A DNA stretch of 64,000 bases from Pseudoalteromonas carrageenovora IAM 12662 (GTDB lineage: Bacteria; Pseudomonadota; Gammaproteobacteria; Enterobacterales; Alteromonadaceae). The notes below the pieces were generated by a model that searched no databases, was not told the origin of the DNA, and was given only the letters and a program-made list of their open reading frames with translations. This document shows, piece after piece, positions 18,197-28,829 of this stretch (within the stretch, counting starts at the first letter, position 1; each line of letters opens with the position of its first letter). The position numbers and the translations under genes were made by a program. The stretch is from NCBI RefSeq assembly GCF_900239935.1, contig NZ_LT965928.1, positions 1,175,395 through 1,239,394 on the forward strand. Reading direction: 5' to 3'.

Positions 18197-18805
18197 TTAA
18201 TTAAATTGCCAATCGTAGAGTTGAATTTTAATTTTTATTTGTTGATGCTTCAAAGTAAGCTTTGTTGGTAACCAATAACCATTACTTTGTATATAAGTAC
18301 CATAATCTATTTGCCACTTTTTACCTGTTTTATCAAACCACAACACTTGTTTAGCACGACCTAGCTCATCAACCACTAAACTTTGATCCTCTATGGTGCC
18401 TTTTAGCCAATTATTGGCGTTGTCTACTGGTAGGGTAAAGCCTGTTAGGCGTTTTAAAAGTGCTGAGGCATTAGTATCAAAATACTCATCGCCATCAAAT
18501 TCAAGCTCAGCCCCATTTACTGTTTGCTTGAGTGATAAAATGCGAGTACCAATAAATGTAGTTAAAATTAAATTATTGGTTTTTGCTGTTTGCTGCCAAT
18601 TTAAGTTTGCAGATTGGCGTTCTTCTGGACTTATAAAAGCAAGTTTCCCTTCCACCAGCCAAGTTTTTTGCGCACTAAGACGTGGTTTCCAATCATCATA
18701 AAGTGTTGTTTTTGTATCAATTTGATGAGCACAGCCCCCCAAAAACAAAAAAAACATGAATAAAATCAAATATTGTCGAATCAAATGTTGTTCCTTACTT
18801 TCCAT
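18197..18805 (-). CDS. lolB: outer membrane lipoprotein LolB
   Basis: Outer-membrane receptor that takes lipoproteins from LolA and inserts them. With the start at 18805 the protein has 202 residues and a lipoprotein signal ending FLFLGGC (Cys25). The mature part has the family pattern WLVEGKLAFISPEERQSANLNW and RLTGFTLPVDNANNWLKG. The open frame continues upstream to 18907 but would then overlap hemA and bury the signal peptide, so the later ATG was chosen. It is divergent from hemA with a 62-bp gap, as in E. coli. The last codons touch the repeat at the 3' side. Confidence 0.93.
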   Translation of the reverse strand: MESKEQHLIRQYLILFMFFLFLGGCAHQIDTKTTLYDDWKPRLSAQKTWLVEGKLAFISPEERQSANLNWQQTAKTNNLILTTFIGTRILSLKQTVNGAELEFDGDEYFDTNASALLKRLTGFTLPVDNANNWLKGTIEDQSLVVDELGRAKQVLWFDKTGKKWQIDYGTYIQSNGYWLPTKLTLKHQQIKIKIQLYDWQFN

Positions 18806-18867
18806 ATTCCGCTGATTTTTGGTAAAATTGCCGCCTTTAAAGTAGGGCTCAGCAATATTTGGCAAAT

Positions 18868-20124
18868 ATGACCATAATAGCACTAGGTATAAATCACAAA
18901 ACCGCATCCGTAGAACTACGTGAAAAAGTGGCTTTTTCGCCTGAGCAAATTTCAGAGGCGTTGCAACAATTAAGTGGCCATGCCGACTTTAATGAAGCGG
19001 TTATTGTGTCTACCTGTAACCGAACCGAAATCTATTGTAGCCTTGCTCAGCAAAATTCCCAAACACTGTTATCGTGGCTTGCCAGTTTCCATGGTTTGGA
19101 TGAACATGAACTGAGTAAAAATATTTACTGTCACGAAGATAGCGCAGCTATAAATCATTTAATGCGTGTTGCGTGTGGGCTTGACTCTTTAGTGTTGGGC
19201 GAGCCGCAAATTTTGGGGCAAATTAAGCAATCTTTTTTTAGTGCTAAAACGCATGATGCTATAGGCGTTACATTTGATAGGTTGTTCCAAAAAACGTTTT
19301 CGGTTGCTAAACAAGTTAGAACAGAAACCGATATAGGCGCAAGTGCGGTATCGGTGGCGTTTGCTGCGGTTAATTTAGCAAAGCACATTTACGGTAAGCT
19401 TGATAAAACCAATGTTTTATTAATTGGTGCTGGCGAAACAATAGAATTAGTTGCAAAGCATTTATACCAAAATGAGCCACAAAATATTACGGTGGCAAAC
19501 AGAACCATTGAGCGTGCTCGTGGTTTAGCCGACGAAGTGTCGGCAGATGTAATTGCTTTAGCGCAATTACCAGAGCGTTTGCATAAGGCCGATATTGTAA
19601 TCAGTTCGACAGCCAGTACTTTACCAATTATAGGTAAAGGTGTTGTTGAGCAGGCATTAAAGCAGCGCCGCCATAAACCTATGCTATTTATAGATATTGC
19701 AGTACCACGTGATATTGAAAGCCAAGTAGGGGAGCTTGATGCTGCCTATTTATATTCCGTTGATGACTTACAAGCCATTGTAAGCGAGAATATGGCCGCT
19801 CGGGAGCAAGCTGCACAGCAAGCACAAATAATTATTAGCGAACGCACCAAAGAGTTTGCAATGTGGATGCGCTCGCTCGATTCGGTCGATTTAATTCGCC
19901 ATTATAGAAATGATGTACAAACAATTAAATCAGAACTTGTAGAACGTGCTGTTAGTCAGCTAAATACAGGTAAAGATGCAGAAAAAATTATATTAGAGCT
20001 CGCCAATAAATTAACCAATCGCTTAATGCACGCGCCTACCCGTGCTATTCAAGATGCAGCGAAAAAAGGTGAAGTGGCACAGCTAAACCAGTTGAAAAAA
20101 ATGTTAGGTATTGATCAGGAATAA
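18868..20124 (+). CDS. hemA: glutamyl-tRNA reductase
   Basis: NADPH-dependent first enzyme of C5-pathway tetrapyrrole synthesis, reducing Glu-tRNA to glutamate-1-semialdehyde. The ATG at 18868 gives MTIIALGINHKTAS and 418 residues, equal to E. coli. The catalytic Cys50 lies in VSTCNRTEIY, the NADPH domain has VLLIGAGETIELVAKHL, and a helical dimerisation domain ends the protein. An upstream in-frame TTG at 18859 is less likely. prfA begins 7 bp after the stop. tRNA-Glu, the substrate carrier, is encoded as a tandem array at the end of this window. Confidence 0.96.
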   Translation: MTIIALGINHKTASVELREKVAFSPEQISEALQQLSGHADFNEAVIVSTCNRTEIYCSLAQQNSQTLLSWLASFHGLDEHELSKNIYCHEDSAAINHLMRVACGLDSLVLGEPQILGQIKQSFFSAKTHDAIGVTFDRLFQKTFSVAKQVRTETDIGASAVSVAFAAVNLAKHIYGKLDKTNVLLIGAGETIELVAKHLYQNEPQNITVANRTIERARGLADEVSADVIALAQLPERLHKADIVISSTASTLPIIGKGVVEQALKQRRHKPMLFIDIAVPRDIESQVGELDAAYLYSVDDLQAIVSENMAAREQAAQQAQIIISERTKEFAMWMRSLDSVDLIRHYRNDVQTIKSELVERAVSQLNTGKDAEKIILELANKLTNRLMHAPTRAIQDAAKKGEVAQLNQLKKMLGIDQE

Positions 20125-20131
20125 CCGTTAA

Positions 20132-21217
20132 ATGAAAGAGTCTGTTTATAATAAGTTAGAAACCTTAGTAGAGCGTTATGAAGAAGTACAAGCGCTGCTA
20201 AGCGACCCGTCGGTCATTAGTGATCAAAACCGTTTTCGTGCGCTTTCTAAAGAGTATTCGGAGCTTGAAGAAATCGTTAAGACGTTTTTATCGTTCAAGG
20301 GTACACAAGATGATTTAGCCAGTGCTGAAGAAATGCTTAAAGATTCAGACCCTGAAATGCGTGAAATGGCGCAAGAAGAATATAAAGAAGCTAAAGCGCA
20401 AATTTTAACACTAGAAGATGAACTTCAAGTATTAATGTTACCTAAAGATCCTAAAGATAATAACAATGTATTTTTAGAAGTGCGCGCAGGTACAGGTGGT
20501 GATGAAGCGGCTATATTTGCTGGTGATTTATTTAGAATGTACAGCCGTTTTGCTGAAACGCAAAAATGGAAACTTGAAGTGGTTACTACTAACGAAGGTG
20601 AACACGGCGGTTATAAAGAAGTCATCGCGAATATTAGTGGTGAAGGCGTTTACGGTAAGCTTAAGTTTGAATCAGGTGTACACCGTGTTCAACGTGTACC
20701 AGAAACTGAATCGCAAGGGCGCGTGCATACTTCTGCATGTACTGTAGCAGTAATGGCAGAAGTGCCAGAAGCAGAAGCGATTGAAATTAACACCGCCGAT
20801 ATAAAAGTAGATACTTTTAGGGCGTCGGGCGCTGGTGGTCAGCACGTAAATAAAACTGACTCAGCAATCCGTATTACGCATTTACCAACCGGTGTTGTGG
20901 TTGAGTGTCAGGATGAGCGTTCGCAACATAAAAACCGTGCTAAAGCGATGTCAGTACTTGCAGCGCGTTTACAACAAGCTGAAGATGAAAAGCGCCATGC
21001 TGCAGAGGCCTCTGAGCGTCGTAACTTAGTTGGTAGCGGTGATCGTTCTGAGCGTATCCGTACTTACAATTACCCACAAGGTCGTATTACCGATCACCGT
21101 ATTAATTTAACGCTTTATCGTTTAAATGAAGTAGTAGCGGGTGATTTAGGTGCAATTGTAGACCCATTAATGCAAGAACATCAGGCAGATTTATTGGCTG
21201 CGATGGGCGACGATTAA
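20132..21217 (+). CDS. prfA: peptide chain release factor 1
   Basis: Recognises UAA and UAG stop codons and triggers peptide release. The GGQ motif lies in [17 protein letters not shown] (Gln methylated by PrmC, encoded next), followed by the [10 protein letters not shown] helix. The length of 361 matches bacterial RF1. The gene is tightly packed between hemA and prmC (2-bp gap), so coupled translation is expected. Confidence 0.97.
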   Translation: MKESVYNKLETLVERYEEVQALLSDPSVISDQNRFRALSKEYSELEEIVKTFLSFKGTQDDLASAEEMLKDSDPEMREMAQEEYKEAKAQILTLEDELQVLMLPKDPKDNNNVFLEVRAGTGGDEAAIFAGDLFRMYSRFAETQKWKLEVVTTNEGEHGGYKEVIANISGEGVYGKLKFESGVHRVQRVPETESQGRVHTSACTVAVMAEVPEAEAIEINTADIKVDTFRASGAGGQHVNKTDSAIRITHLPTGVVVECQDERSQHKNRAKAMSVLAARLQQAEDEKRHAAEASERRNLVGSGDRSERIRTYNYPQGRITDHRINLTLYRLNEVVAGDLGAIVDPLMQEHQADLLAAMGDD

Positions 21218-21219
21218 TA

Positions 21220-22059
21220 GTGAGCCTAACTCTTGAACAAGCAATTGCTGCAGGTGCTGATTTATTAGCATCTAGCAGCGAAAGCGCCAAATTAGACGCA
21301 CAAGTTTTACTTCTTCATATACTTCAAAAACCTCGTAGCTACCTTTTTACTTGGCCAGAGCATGCGCTTAGTAATGAGCAGCAGTCGCAATTTAATGTAT
21401 TTCTTCAAAGGCGTTTAAAAGGTGAGCCAGTGGCCCACATTACAGGGCTGCGTGAGTTTTGGAGCTTGTCGCTTGAAGTAAATGCAACAACGCTAATTCC
21501 TCGCCCTGATACTGAAACCTTGGTTGAATGCGCATTAAACTTGGTTATGCTCGATACTGCAAAAGTACTTGATTTAGGCACGGGAACAGGTGCAATAGCG
21601 CTTGCATTAGGCTGCGAGATGCCTAATTGGCAAATAATAGCGGTAGATAGAGTAACTGAAGCGGTAGCACTTGCTAATAAAAATCAGCAGCGTCTAGGTA
21701 TTAATAATGTAGACGTTAAGCAAAGTAATTGGTTTAGTGCTTTGCAAGGCGAGAGATTTAATTTAATTGTCACTAACCCTCCTTATATTGAACAAGATGA
21801 TATACACCTTAATCAAGGTGATGTTAGGTTTGAGCCTCTATCAGCATTAGTGGCCGATGACGCCGGAATGTCTGATATTAAACAAATAATTACACAATCA
21901 CGTGACTATTTGCTATCTAGTGGCTATCTTTTAATAGAACACGGTTTTGAGCAAGCTGAAGCTGTTCGTCATTTGTTTAAAGAGATGGCGTTTATAAATA
22001 TTAAAACAGTTAAAGACTTTGGTAACAATGACCGTGTAACGCTTGCACAGTGGCCCTAA
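21220..22059 (+). CDS. prmC: release factor glutamine methyltransferase
   Basis: SAM-dependent N5-methyltransferase that modifies the GGQ glutamine of RF1 and RF2. The Rossmann motif VLDLGTGTGAIALAL and the catalytic NPPY (VTNPPYIEQDD, about 185) are intact. An N-terminal helical domain recognises the release factor. The start is GTG at 21220, 2 bp after the prfA stop. Length of 279 is typical. Confidence 0.96.
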   Translation: MSLTLEQAIAAGADLLASSSESAKLDAQVLLLHILQKPRSYLFTWPEHALSNEQQSQFNVFLQRRLKGEPVAHITGLREFWSLSLEVNATTLIPRPDTETLVECALNLVMLDTAKVLDLGTGTGAIALALGCEMPNWQIIAVDRVTEAVALANKNQQRLGINNVDVKQSNWFSALQGERFNLIVTNPPYIEQDDIHLNQGDVRFEPLSALVADDAGMSDIKQIITQSRDYLLSSGYLLIEHGFEQAEAVRHLFKEMAFINIKTVKDFGNNDRVTLAQWP

Positions 22060-22113
22060 AGAATAATAATTGCCTACTAGTGCGTTAAATAATGCCATGA
22101 AGGAATTCCTATT

Positions 22114-23659
22114 ATGATGGGTGATTTTTTATTTTCAGATGAACCAGAAGAGTCGGTCAATGAGATTGAACACGGTACCTGGAAAGTATTAATCGTTGAT
22201 GATGAGCCTGAAGTTCATGCTGTTATTAAACTTGCATTAAGTGACTTTGAGTTTCAAGACAAACGTTTAGAGTTTATTAGCGCTTATTCGGGTGCTGAAG
22301 CAAAAGAGCTTGTTAAAGAGCATCCAGATGCAGCTATTGTACTGCTTGATGTAGTAATGGAAACTGACGACGCTGGTTTACAAGTTGCTAAGTTTATTCG
22401 CGAAGAGGCTAAAAATAATCATATACGAATTATTTTAAGAACCGGCCAGCCAGGCCAAGCCCCTGAACGCCAAGTAATTATTAATTACGATATTAACGAT
22501 TACAAATCAAAAACTGAGCTTACTGCTCAAAAGCTATTTACTGTAATCATGTCGAGCCTGCGTTCATACCGCGACATTATTTCGATTGAGCAATCTCGCG
22601 AAGGGCTGGAAAAGAATAATCACCGCTTCTCGCGATATATTCTCAGCTCATTCAATAGAAAACTTTATTGAAGGAGTCATGCAGCAATTAACGTCTTTAT
22701 TAGGTATTGCCGATCAAGCTATGTATGCAACGACTTTAGTTGCCCAAAACCCTGAACAAGAAAATAATAAAAAGCTCATTGTATGCTCTGGTACTGGTGA
22801 TTTTGAGCAAAGTGAAGGTAAAGAGCTTGAAGATGTTTTACAAACAGAACAATTAAGTGCCTGCCAACAAGCGCTTAATGAAAAGAGCATTATTTATAAA
22901 GACAATTACTTATTTGCGTATTGCAGCAGTGAGTACAATCACAACTCCATGTTGTTTATATCAGGTATTCCAAAAGATTTAACACCTACACAGCGACATT
23001 TAATTGAAATTTTTTCTCAAAACGTGCAACTTGCGTTTGAAAATGTTCAGCTGCAATCTGAAATAGAAGCAACCCAGCAAGAGCTTGTGTATAGGCTTAG
23101 TGAAGCTGTTGAACAGCGTTCAACAGAAACAGGTAATCATGTTAAACGAGTTGCACATATTTGCCATATATTAGCCCAGGGTTACGGGTTATCTAAACAC
23201 GATGCCGATTTAGTTAGGCTCGCATCGCCGCTGCATGATGTAGGTAAGGTGGGCATTCCGGATGCGGTATTAAATAAGCCTGCAAAATTAGATGCTCAAG
23301 AATGGGAAATAATGAAAACCCATACTGATAAAGGGTATGTTATTTTAAAAGATTCTCCACATGAAATTGTTAGTGCCGGAGCCATTATAGCAAAAGAGCA
23401 CCACGAAAAGTGGGATGGCTCTGGCTATCCGCAAGGGCTAAAAGGTGATGAAATAAATGTTTTTGGCCGAATTGTTGCGCTTGCCGATGTATACGATGCA
23501 CTGCGCCATAAACGATGTTATAAAGAGTCTTGGACATTGCAAAATGTTGTTGATGAAATTAACGGCCAAAAAGGCACACACTTTGAGCCAAAATTGGTTG
23601 AAGTGTTTAATGAGAAGCTAAATGAGTTAGAGACGGTACTTAGCCGTTATCCTGACTAG
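22114..23659 (+). pseudogene. receiver-DUF3369-HD-GYP response regulator, frameshifted
   Basis: Two overlapping frames together encode one known architecture: a receiver domain (about residues 25-150, LIVDDEPEVHAV and IVLLDVVMETDD with the phospho-acceptor Asp), a DUF3369 sensory region, and an HD-GYP c-di-GMP phosphodiesterase (SPLHDVGKVGIPDA, HHEKWDGSGYP). The first frame reads GLEKNNHRFS and stops at 22671, while the expected continuation GLEKIITASRDIFSAHSIE is in the next frame. A single extra A at about 22615-22616 explains it. Either this is an inactivating mutation or sequencing error, or the HD-GYP half is made alone from a weak TTG start at 22586. All catalytic residues downstream are intact, which suggests a recent event. 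Located between prmC and sirB2. Confidence 0.85.
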
Positions 23660-23687
23660 TTTTATTAAAACAGAAGATTAGAGGCAT

Positions 23688-24062
23688 ATGGATTATATAG
23701 CAGTAAAACACTCGCACATGGCTATTGCGTTATTGAGTGTGATTTTATTTTATGTTCGCGCTTTTTCGCGAATGGGTAGCGGTAAATTAGCAAAAAATAA
23801 AGTGGTGATGATTGGCAGCCATAGTATAGATACGCTGTTACTAGTATCTGCTTTAACTCTTGTTTTTATGGCTAAAATTAATCCATTTGAACAGCTTTGG
23901 CTGTTAGAAAAAATAGTATTAGTTGTTATATACATTGCAATTGGGGTTAAAAGTGCAAGGCAAACTAATATGGTTGCTAAAATCATTTATGTTTTAGTAA
24001 ACACTGCTGTTATTTTAGCGATTGGTTATTTGGCAACGTCTAAGTCGGCTTTATTGTTTTAA
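23688..24062 (+). CDS. sirB2: SirB2 family inner-membrane protein
   Basis: Small integral membrane protein of the SirB family (124 residues, four hydrophobic segments at roughly 8-25, 45-63, 72-88 and 98-117) with the conserved VKHSHM and SHSIDTLLL. The molecular function is unknown; the name comes from an old link to invasion gene expression in Salmonella. It stands in the conserved hemA-prfA-prmC-sirB2-sirB1-kdsA order, which supports the call strongly. Confidence 0.9.
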   Translation: MDYIAVKHSHMAIALLSVILFYVRAFSRMGSGKLAKNKVVMIGSHSIDTLLLVSALTLVFMAKINPFEQLWLLEKIVLVVIYIAIGVKSARQTNMVAKIIYVLVNTAVILAIGYLATSKSALLF

Positions 24063-24077
24063 GTTATATTTAATTGC

Positions 24078-24110
24078 TTGGGCTTTACTGATTGGTGAAG
24101 CCCAATTTTT
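24078..24110 (+). terminator. terminator after sirB2
   Basis: TTGGGCTTTAC pairs with GTGAAGCCCAA (one G-T pair) around TGATTG, followed by TTTTT. It separates sirB2 from sirB1, so sirB1 probably has its own promoter. Confidence 0.75.
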
Positions 24111-24206
24111 ACTCCCTCCCTTATAAATTCAAGACATGACACTATTGGTATCTGACTTTAAAATTAGGTAAACTACGCCTTCGTTTTCTAAAATGTTGCA
24201 GTATGA

Positions 24207-25034
24207 ATGACTACCCTCGGGTTTGATGAACACGATGAATCCTATCTTGATGATGCTTACGATGAGTTTACTCCTCCAGCGATTTACCGCTGTATTAAAG
24301 CTGAGTCAAAATGGGACCCTCAAATAGATTTAACACCATGTTATGAAACTCTCACTGACTTTGAGCAGCAAATTACAGCGCTGTGCTTAAAAGTAAGTGA
24401 TGAGCACGATCGTCTCGAAAAATTATTAGATGTGTTTTACAGCGATTGGCTATTTAGCGCTTCAAGCTTAAAAGTACCAGAGTACAAACTAAATACTTTA
24501 AGTTACACGCTCTCAATGCGTAGTGGTACGCCAACCACATTAGCTATTCTACTTTGTCATTTTTTACAACAAGCAAATCTTGACGCAAATTTAAGCATTA
24601 CCCAAGGTGATGTAGGCGTGCATGTTGCTATAAGTGATGAAGAAGGGTACATAATTGAGCCAAGCAGTGGACAGCAAAGCTGGTACATTATCCCTGAAAA
24701 TGCTGATGAAGAAGAGGGTCAAGAACAAGAACCTTTAGAGCTAATTTTTGATGATGAATTGTACAAGCTGTTTTTAGCCCAGCAAAAGTGGTCTTTCATA
24801 AGTGAAAATAAATTTGGTCACGCTTTAACCTGTGTAGAAATGCTAATGGAGCTATTAGGCGATGACCCGTATGAGAGACGCGACAGAGGTTACTTACTCA
24901 ATCAGCTTGATTGCCCTAAAATGGCACGTGACGATTTACAGTTTTTTGTTGATGAGTGCCCAGATGATCCTGCAATTGAGATTATTCAGCATCAAATAGA
25001 AGAACTAGAAGATAATAATAAAACACACCATTAA
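24207..25034 (+). CDS. sirB1: SirB1 family transglutaminase-like/TPR protein
   Basis: Cytosolic protein of the SirB1 family: a transglutaminase-like core (about residues 85-185; SMRSGTPTTLAILLCHFLQQ, HVAISDEEGYIIEPSSGQ), followed by a short tetratricopeptide-like tail (ALTCVEMLMELLGDDPYERRDRGYLL). A catalytic Cys is not evident in the expected place (LCHFL is offset), so enzymatic activity is doubtful. The N-terminus is very acidic. It is separated from sirB2 by a terminator and followed by a DUF819 gene rather than directly by kdsA. Confidence 0.88.
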   Translation: MTTLGFDEHDESYLDDAYDEFTPPAIYRCIKAESKWDPQIDLTPCYETLTDFEQQITALCLKVSDEHDRLEKLLDVFYSDWLFSASSLKVPEYKLNTLSYTLSMRSGTPTTLAILLCHFLQQANLDANLSITQGDVGVHVAISDEEGYIIEPSSGQQSWYIIPENADEEEGQEQEPLELIFDDELYKLFLAQQKWSFISENKFGHALTCVEMLMELLGDDPYERRDRGYLLNQLDCPKMARDDLQFFVDECPDDPAIEIIQHQIEELEDNNKTHH

Positions 25035-25048
25035 GAATAGGAATAACT

Positions 25049-26302
25049 ATGGCTGACACCCACACTGCATTAATTACTAATGATGCTGTTGTACTTGGTT
25101 TACTTGCTATAATTTTGGGGTTTATATTTAAAACCTCAAGTAGTGAAAACCCAAAACTAAAAGCATTTTACAAATACGTACCGGCATTATTGCTGTGTTA
25201 CTTTCTGCCTTCGTTATTAAATACCTTTGGTATTGTAGATGGCCATAGCTCAAACGTTTATTACGTTGCATCACGCTATTTATTACCAGCGTGTTTAATA
25301 TTGCTCACTATTAGTATTGATTTAAAAGCAATTTTAAATCTAGGCCCTAAAGCACTTATTATGTTTTTAGTGGGCACACTGGGTATTGTAATTGGTGGGC
25401 CGCTATCTATTTTAGTAGTGAGTGTATTTAATCCTGATTTAGTGGGCGGTCACGGTCCTGAAGCCGTTTGGCGCGGTATGACAACTGTTGCTGGCAGCTG
25501 GATTGGCGGTGGCGCAAATCAAGCCTCAATGAAAGAGATGTTTGAAGTGGGCGGCGATATATTTTCAGTTATGGTAACTGTAGATGTAATTGTGGCAAAT
25601 ATTTGGATGGCTGTTTTATTATTAATGGCGGCTAATCATAAAAAAATTGATGCCGCTACAGGTGCAGATACCACGGCGATTGAAGATCTAAAAAACCGCG
25701 TTGAAAAGTACCATGCAGAGCATGCACGTATGCCAACTCTTAATGACTACATGACCATTATTGCAATTGCATTTGGTATTACTGGTTTGGCTCATTTTTG
25801 CGCCGACTTTTTAGGGCCGTTTTTTGCTAATAACTATGCCTGGGCTAAAGAGTACAGTTTAAACAGTAAGTTCTTTTGGTTAATTGTTATTTCAACCACG
25901 ATTGGTATTAGTTTGTCATTTACTAAAGTAAGACAAATTGAAGCCTTTGGTGCATCAAAAGTGGCTTCAAGTTTTTTATATATTTTAGTTGCCTCAATTG
26001 GTTTACACATGAACGTAACCGCTATATTTAGTAACCCAGGGTTATTTTTAATTGGTGGTATATGGATGCTAACCCATGCAAGCTTAATGCTTATTGTGGC
26101 AAAGTTAATTAAAGCACCTTTATTTTATATGGCAGTGGGTTCACAAGCTAATGTGGGCGGTGCTGCATCTGCGCCTGTCGTTGCATCTGCGTTTCATCCG
26201 TCGCTTGCACCGGTTGGTGTATTGCTTGCGGTACTTGGCTATGGTGTGGGTACTTATATGGCTTATATTTGTGGATTAATGATGCAAGCAGTTGCACCTT
26301 AA
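25049..26302 (+). CDS. DUF819 family membrane protein
   Basis: Polytopic inner-membrane protein of 417 residues with about 10-12 hydrophobic segments, in the DUF819 (YjcL-like) family. The conserved features are the duplicated Gly/Ala-rich loops TTVAGSWIGGGANQASMKE and GSQANVGGAASAPVVASAFHP, which resemble re-entrant loops of secondary transporters. Substrate unknown. It sits between sirB1 and kdsA with gaps of 14 and 9 bp, so it is co-transcribed with an essential LPS gene; this insertion is absent from E. coli. Confidence 0.85.
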   Translation: MADTHTALITNDAVVLGLLAIILGFIFKTSSSENPKLKAFYKYVPALLLCYFLPSLLNTFGIVDGHSSNVYYVASRYLLPACLILLTISIDLKAILNLGPKALIMFLVGTLGIVIGGPLSILVVSVFNPDLVGGHGPEAVWRGMTTVAGSWIGGGANQASMKEMFEVGGDIFSVMVTVDVIVANIWMAVLLLMAANHKKIDAATGADTTAIEDLKNRVEKYHAEHARMPTLNDYMTIIAIAFGITGLAHFCADFLGPFFANNYAWAKEYSLNSKFFWLIVISTTIGISLSFTKVRQIEAFGASKVASSFLYILVASIGLHMNVTAIFSNPGLFLIGGIWMLTHASLMLIVAKLIKAPLFYMAVGSQANVGGAASAPVVASAFHPSLAPVGVLLAVLGYGVGTYMAYICGLMMQAVAP

Positions 26303-26311
26303 GGAATTTAA

Positions 26312-27166
<855 letters not shown>

Positions 27167-27192
27167 TTAATTACCTTTAAAGAGGTAGATTT

Positions 27193-27217
27193 AAAAGCGA
27201 CTCAGGTCGCTTTTTTT
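27193..27217 (+). terminator. terminator after kdsA
   Basis: AAAGCGAC-TCAG-GTCGCTTT stem with a T7 tail, 26 bp after the kdsA stop. Confidence 0.9.
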
Positions 27218-27294
27218 ATGCCATTAATATACACACACATAGATGGTGTATATAATCTCACGCATAAGAAAAACTAATTCTAAGCTTGGTTACT

Positions 27295-28191
27295 ATGTCA
27301 AGACGGGTTCCTCCATTAAACGCATTAAAAGCCTTTGAAGCGGCTGCACGGCATTTGAGTTTTACTAAAGCCGCAGAAGAGCTCTACGTTACGCAGGCGG
27401 CAGTCAGTCATCAAATAAAAACACTAGAAGAGCATTTAGGCTTAAAGCTGTTTCTACGTAAAAACCGCTCTTTATTATTAACTGAAGAAGGCCAAGGCTA
27501 TTTTTTAGATATTAAAGAAATTTTTACTCAGCTTATTGATGCCACCGAAAAACTCTTAGCACGTGGTGCAAAAGGTTCTTTAACGGTGAGCTTAACCCCT
27601 AGCTTTGCGATTCAGTGGCTTGTACCTCGTTTAAGCTTGTTTAATGAGCTACATCCTGAAATTGATGTGCGAATAAAAGCGCAAGATCAAGATGAAAACT
27701 CTTTAACAGATGACGTAGATATAGCTATTTACTATGGACGAGGTCACTGGAGTGGCGTACAGGCGTATAAGCTCCATACAGAGTATCTAGTGCCATTGTG
27801 TAGCCCAATGTTATTAAGTGGGCCTAAACCACTTGATCAACCCAGTGATTTAGCACATCACACCTTGTTGCATGACACCACGCGTAAAAATTGGAAAACA
27901 TGGATGAAAACCGCCGGAGTGCGAAACGTACAAGTTAACCAAGGGCCTATATTTAGCCACTCATCTATGGTGTTACAAGCTGCGGTACATGGCCAAGGTG
28001 TTGCTATTGGTAACAGTGTGTTAGCTAAGCCCGATATAGACGCAGGGCGCTTAGTTATTCCGTTTAGTCACAGCCTTGAAAGTAAAAACGCTTATTATTT
28101 AGTGCTTAGAGAGTCGCAAACAGAGCTAGGTAAAATAGTGTCGTTTAAAGAGTGGATGTTAAGCTTAGTAGAGCAAGAACAAGAGTATTAA
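27295..28191 (+). CDS. gcvA: GcvA-like LysR family regulator
   Basis: LysR-type transcription factor; in E. coli GcvA controls the glycine cleavage operon. The N-terminal winged helix reads RRVPPLNALKAFEAAARHLS then FTKAAEELYVTQAAVSHQIK (residues 1-40), almost the GcvA consensus. The effector domain keeps VSLTPSFAIQWLVPRLSLF and GPIFSHSSMVLQAA. The start at 27295 (MSRR) matches homologues; an upstream ATG at 27286 exists. A TATAAT at 27251-27256 is a plausible -10. The gcvA-DUF423-rlmM neighbourhood matches E. coli, with one hydrolase gene added. No gcv operon is in this window to confirm the target. Confidence 0.85.
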   Translation: MSRRVPPLNALKAFEAAARHLSFTKAAEELYVTQAAVSHQIKTLEEHLGLKLFLRKNRSLLLTEEGQGYFLDIKEIFTQLIDATEKLLARGAKGSLTVSLTPSFAIQWLVPRLSLFNELHPEIDVRIKAQDQDENSLTDDVDIAIYYGRGHWSGVQAYKLHTEYLVPLCSPMLLSGPKPLDQPSDLAHHTLLHDTTRKNWKTWMKTAGVRNVQVNQGPIFSHSSMVLQAAVHGQGVAIGNSVLAKPDIDAGRLVIPFSHSLESKNAYYLVLRESQTELGKIVSFKEWMLSLVEQEQEY

Positions 28192-28193
28192 TA

Positions 28194-28829
28194 ATGATTG
28201 AGTGGTTTGAAGGTACAACACAGCCTGCTATTGCGCAGTTTATATTTGCACATGGTGCCGGCGCTGGTAGTGATTCTGATTTTATGCAATACATGGCAAA
28301 AACGATAAGCGAGCAAGGCGTAGATGTAGGCTTATTTGATTTTGAATATATGCAAATTGCAAAACAAACCAACAAACGTAGACCGCCTGAACGTGCCCCT
28401 AAGTTACTGACTTATTATGAGCAAACTTTAACGCAAACGCAGCCAAATTTACCCCTGTTTATAGGTGGTAAATCAATGGGAGGGCGGATGGCTTCAATGC
28501 TTGCATGTACGACTAAGCAGCCTGTTAAAGGCGTTATTGCGTTTGGTTACCCATTTCACCCGCCAGGCAAACCAGAGAAGCTTCGCACAGAACACTTTGG
28601 CGATATTCATTGCCCATTTTTAGTATTGCAAGGCGAGCGAGATACATTTGGTACGCGTGAAGAGCTTAAAACCCTCGCTATGCCCAAACAGCCGAGTTTT
28701 GTGTGGCTGACCGACGGGGATCATTCATTAAAACCACGTAAAAAAAGTGGAGTAACTGAACAAGAGAACCTCAAAGCAGCGGCATTTAGTGCTATTGAAT
28801 TTATAAAACACATAGTGGAGCAGAAATGA
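28194..28829 (+). CDS. Tex30/KANL3-like alpha/beta-hydrolase
   Basis: Small cytosolic alpha/beta-hydrolase of the Tex30/KANL3-type ('dienelactone hydrolase-like') family. The oxyanion region FAHGAGAGSDSDFM is followed by the nucleophile elbow GGKSMGGR (Ser94), then LQGERDTFG for the acid and DGDHSLK for the His. Substrate unknown. The ATG at 28194 lies 2 bp after the gcvA stop; a longer frame from 28152 would overlap gcvA and is rejected. The last bases overlap the next gene by ATGA, so the four genes from gcvA to rlmM are one transcription unit. Confidence 0.8.
   Translation: MIEWFEGTTQPAIAQFIFAHGAGAGSDSDFMQYMAKTISEQGVDVGLFDFEYMQIAKQTNKRRPPERAPKLLTYYEQTLTQTQPNLPLFIGGKSMGGRMASMLACTTKQPVKGVIAFGYPFHPPGKPEKLRTEHFGDIHCPFLVLQGERDTFGTREELKTLAMPKQPSFVWLTDGDHSLKPRKKSGVTEQENLKAAAFSAIEFIKHIVEQK

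Noticed and set aside
17986..18204. 72-residue frame between ispE and lolB
   Set aside because: It runs through the hairpin repeat, has no ribosome-binding site and no family resemblance; related copies of the repeat do not keep the frame.
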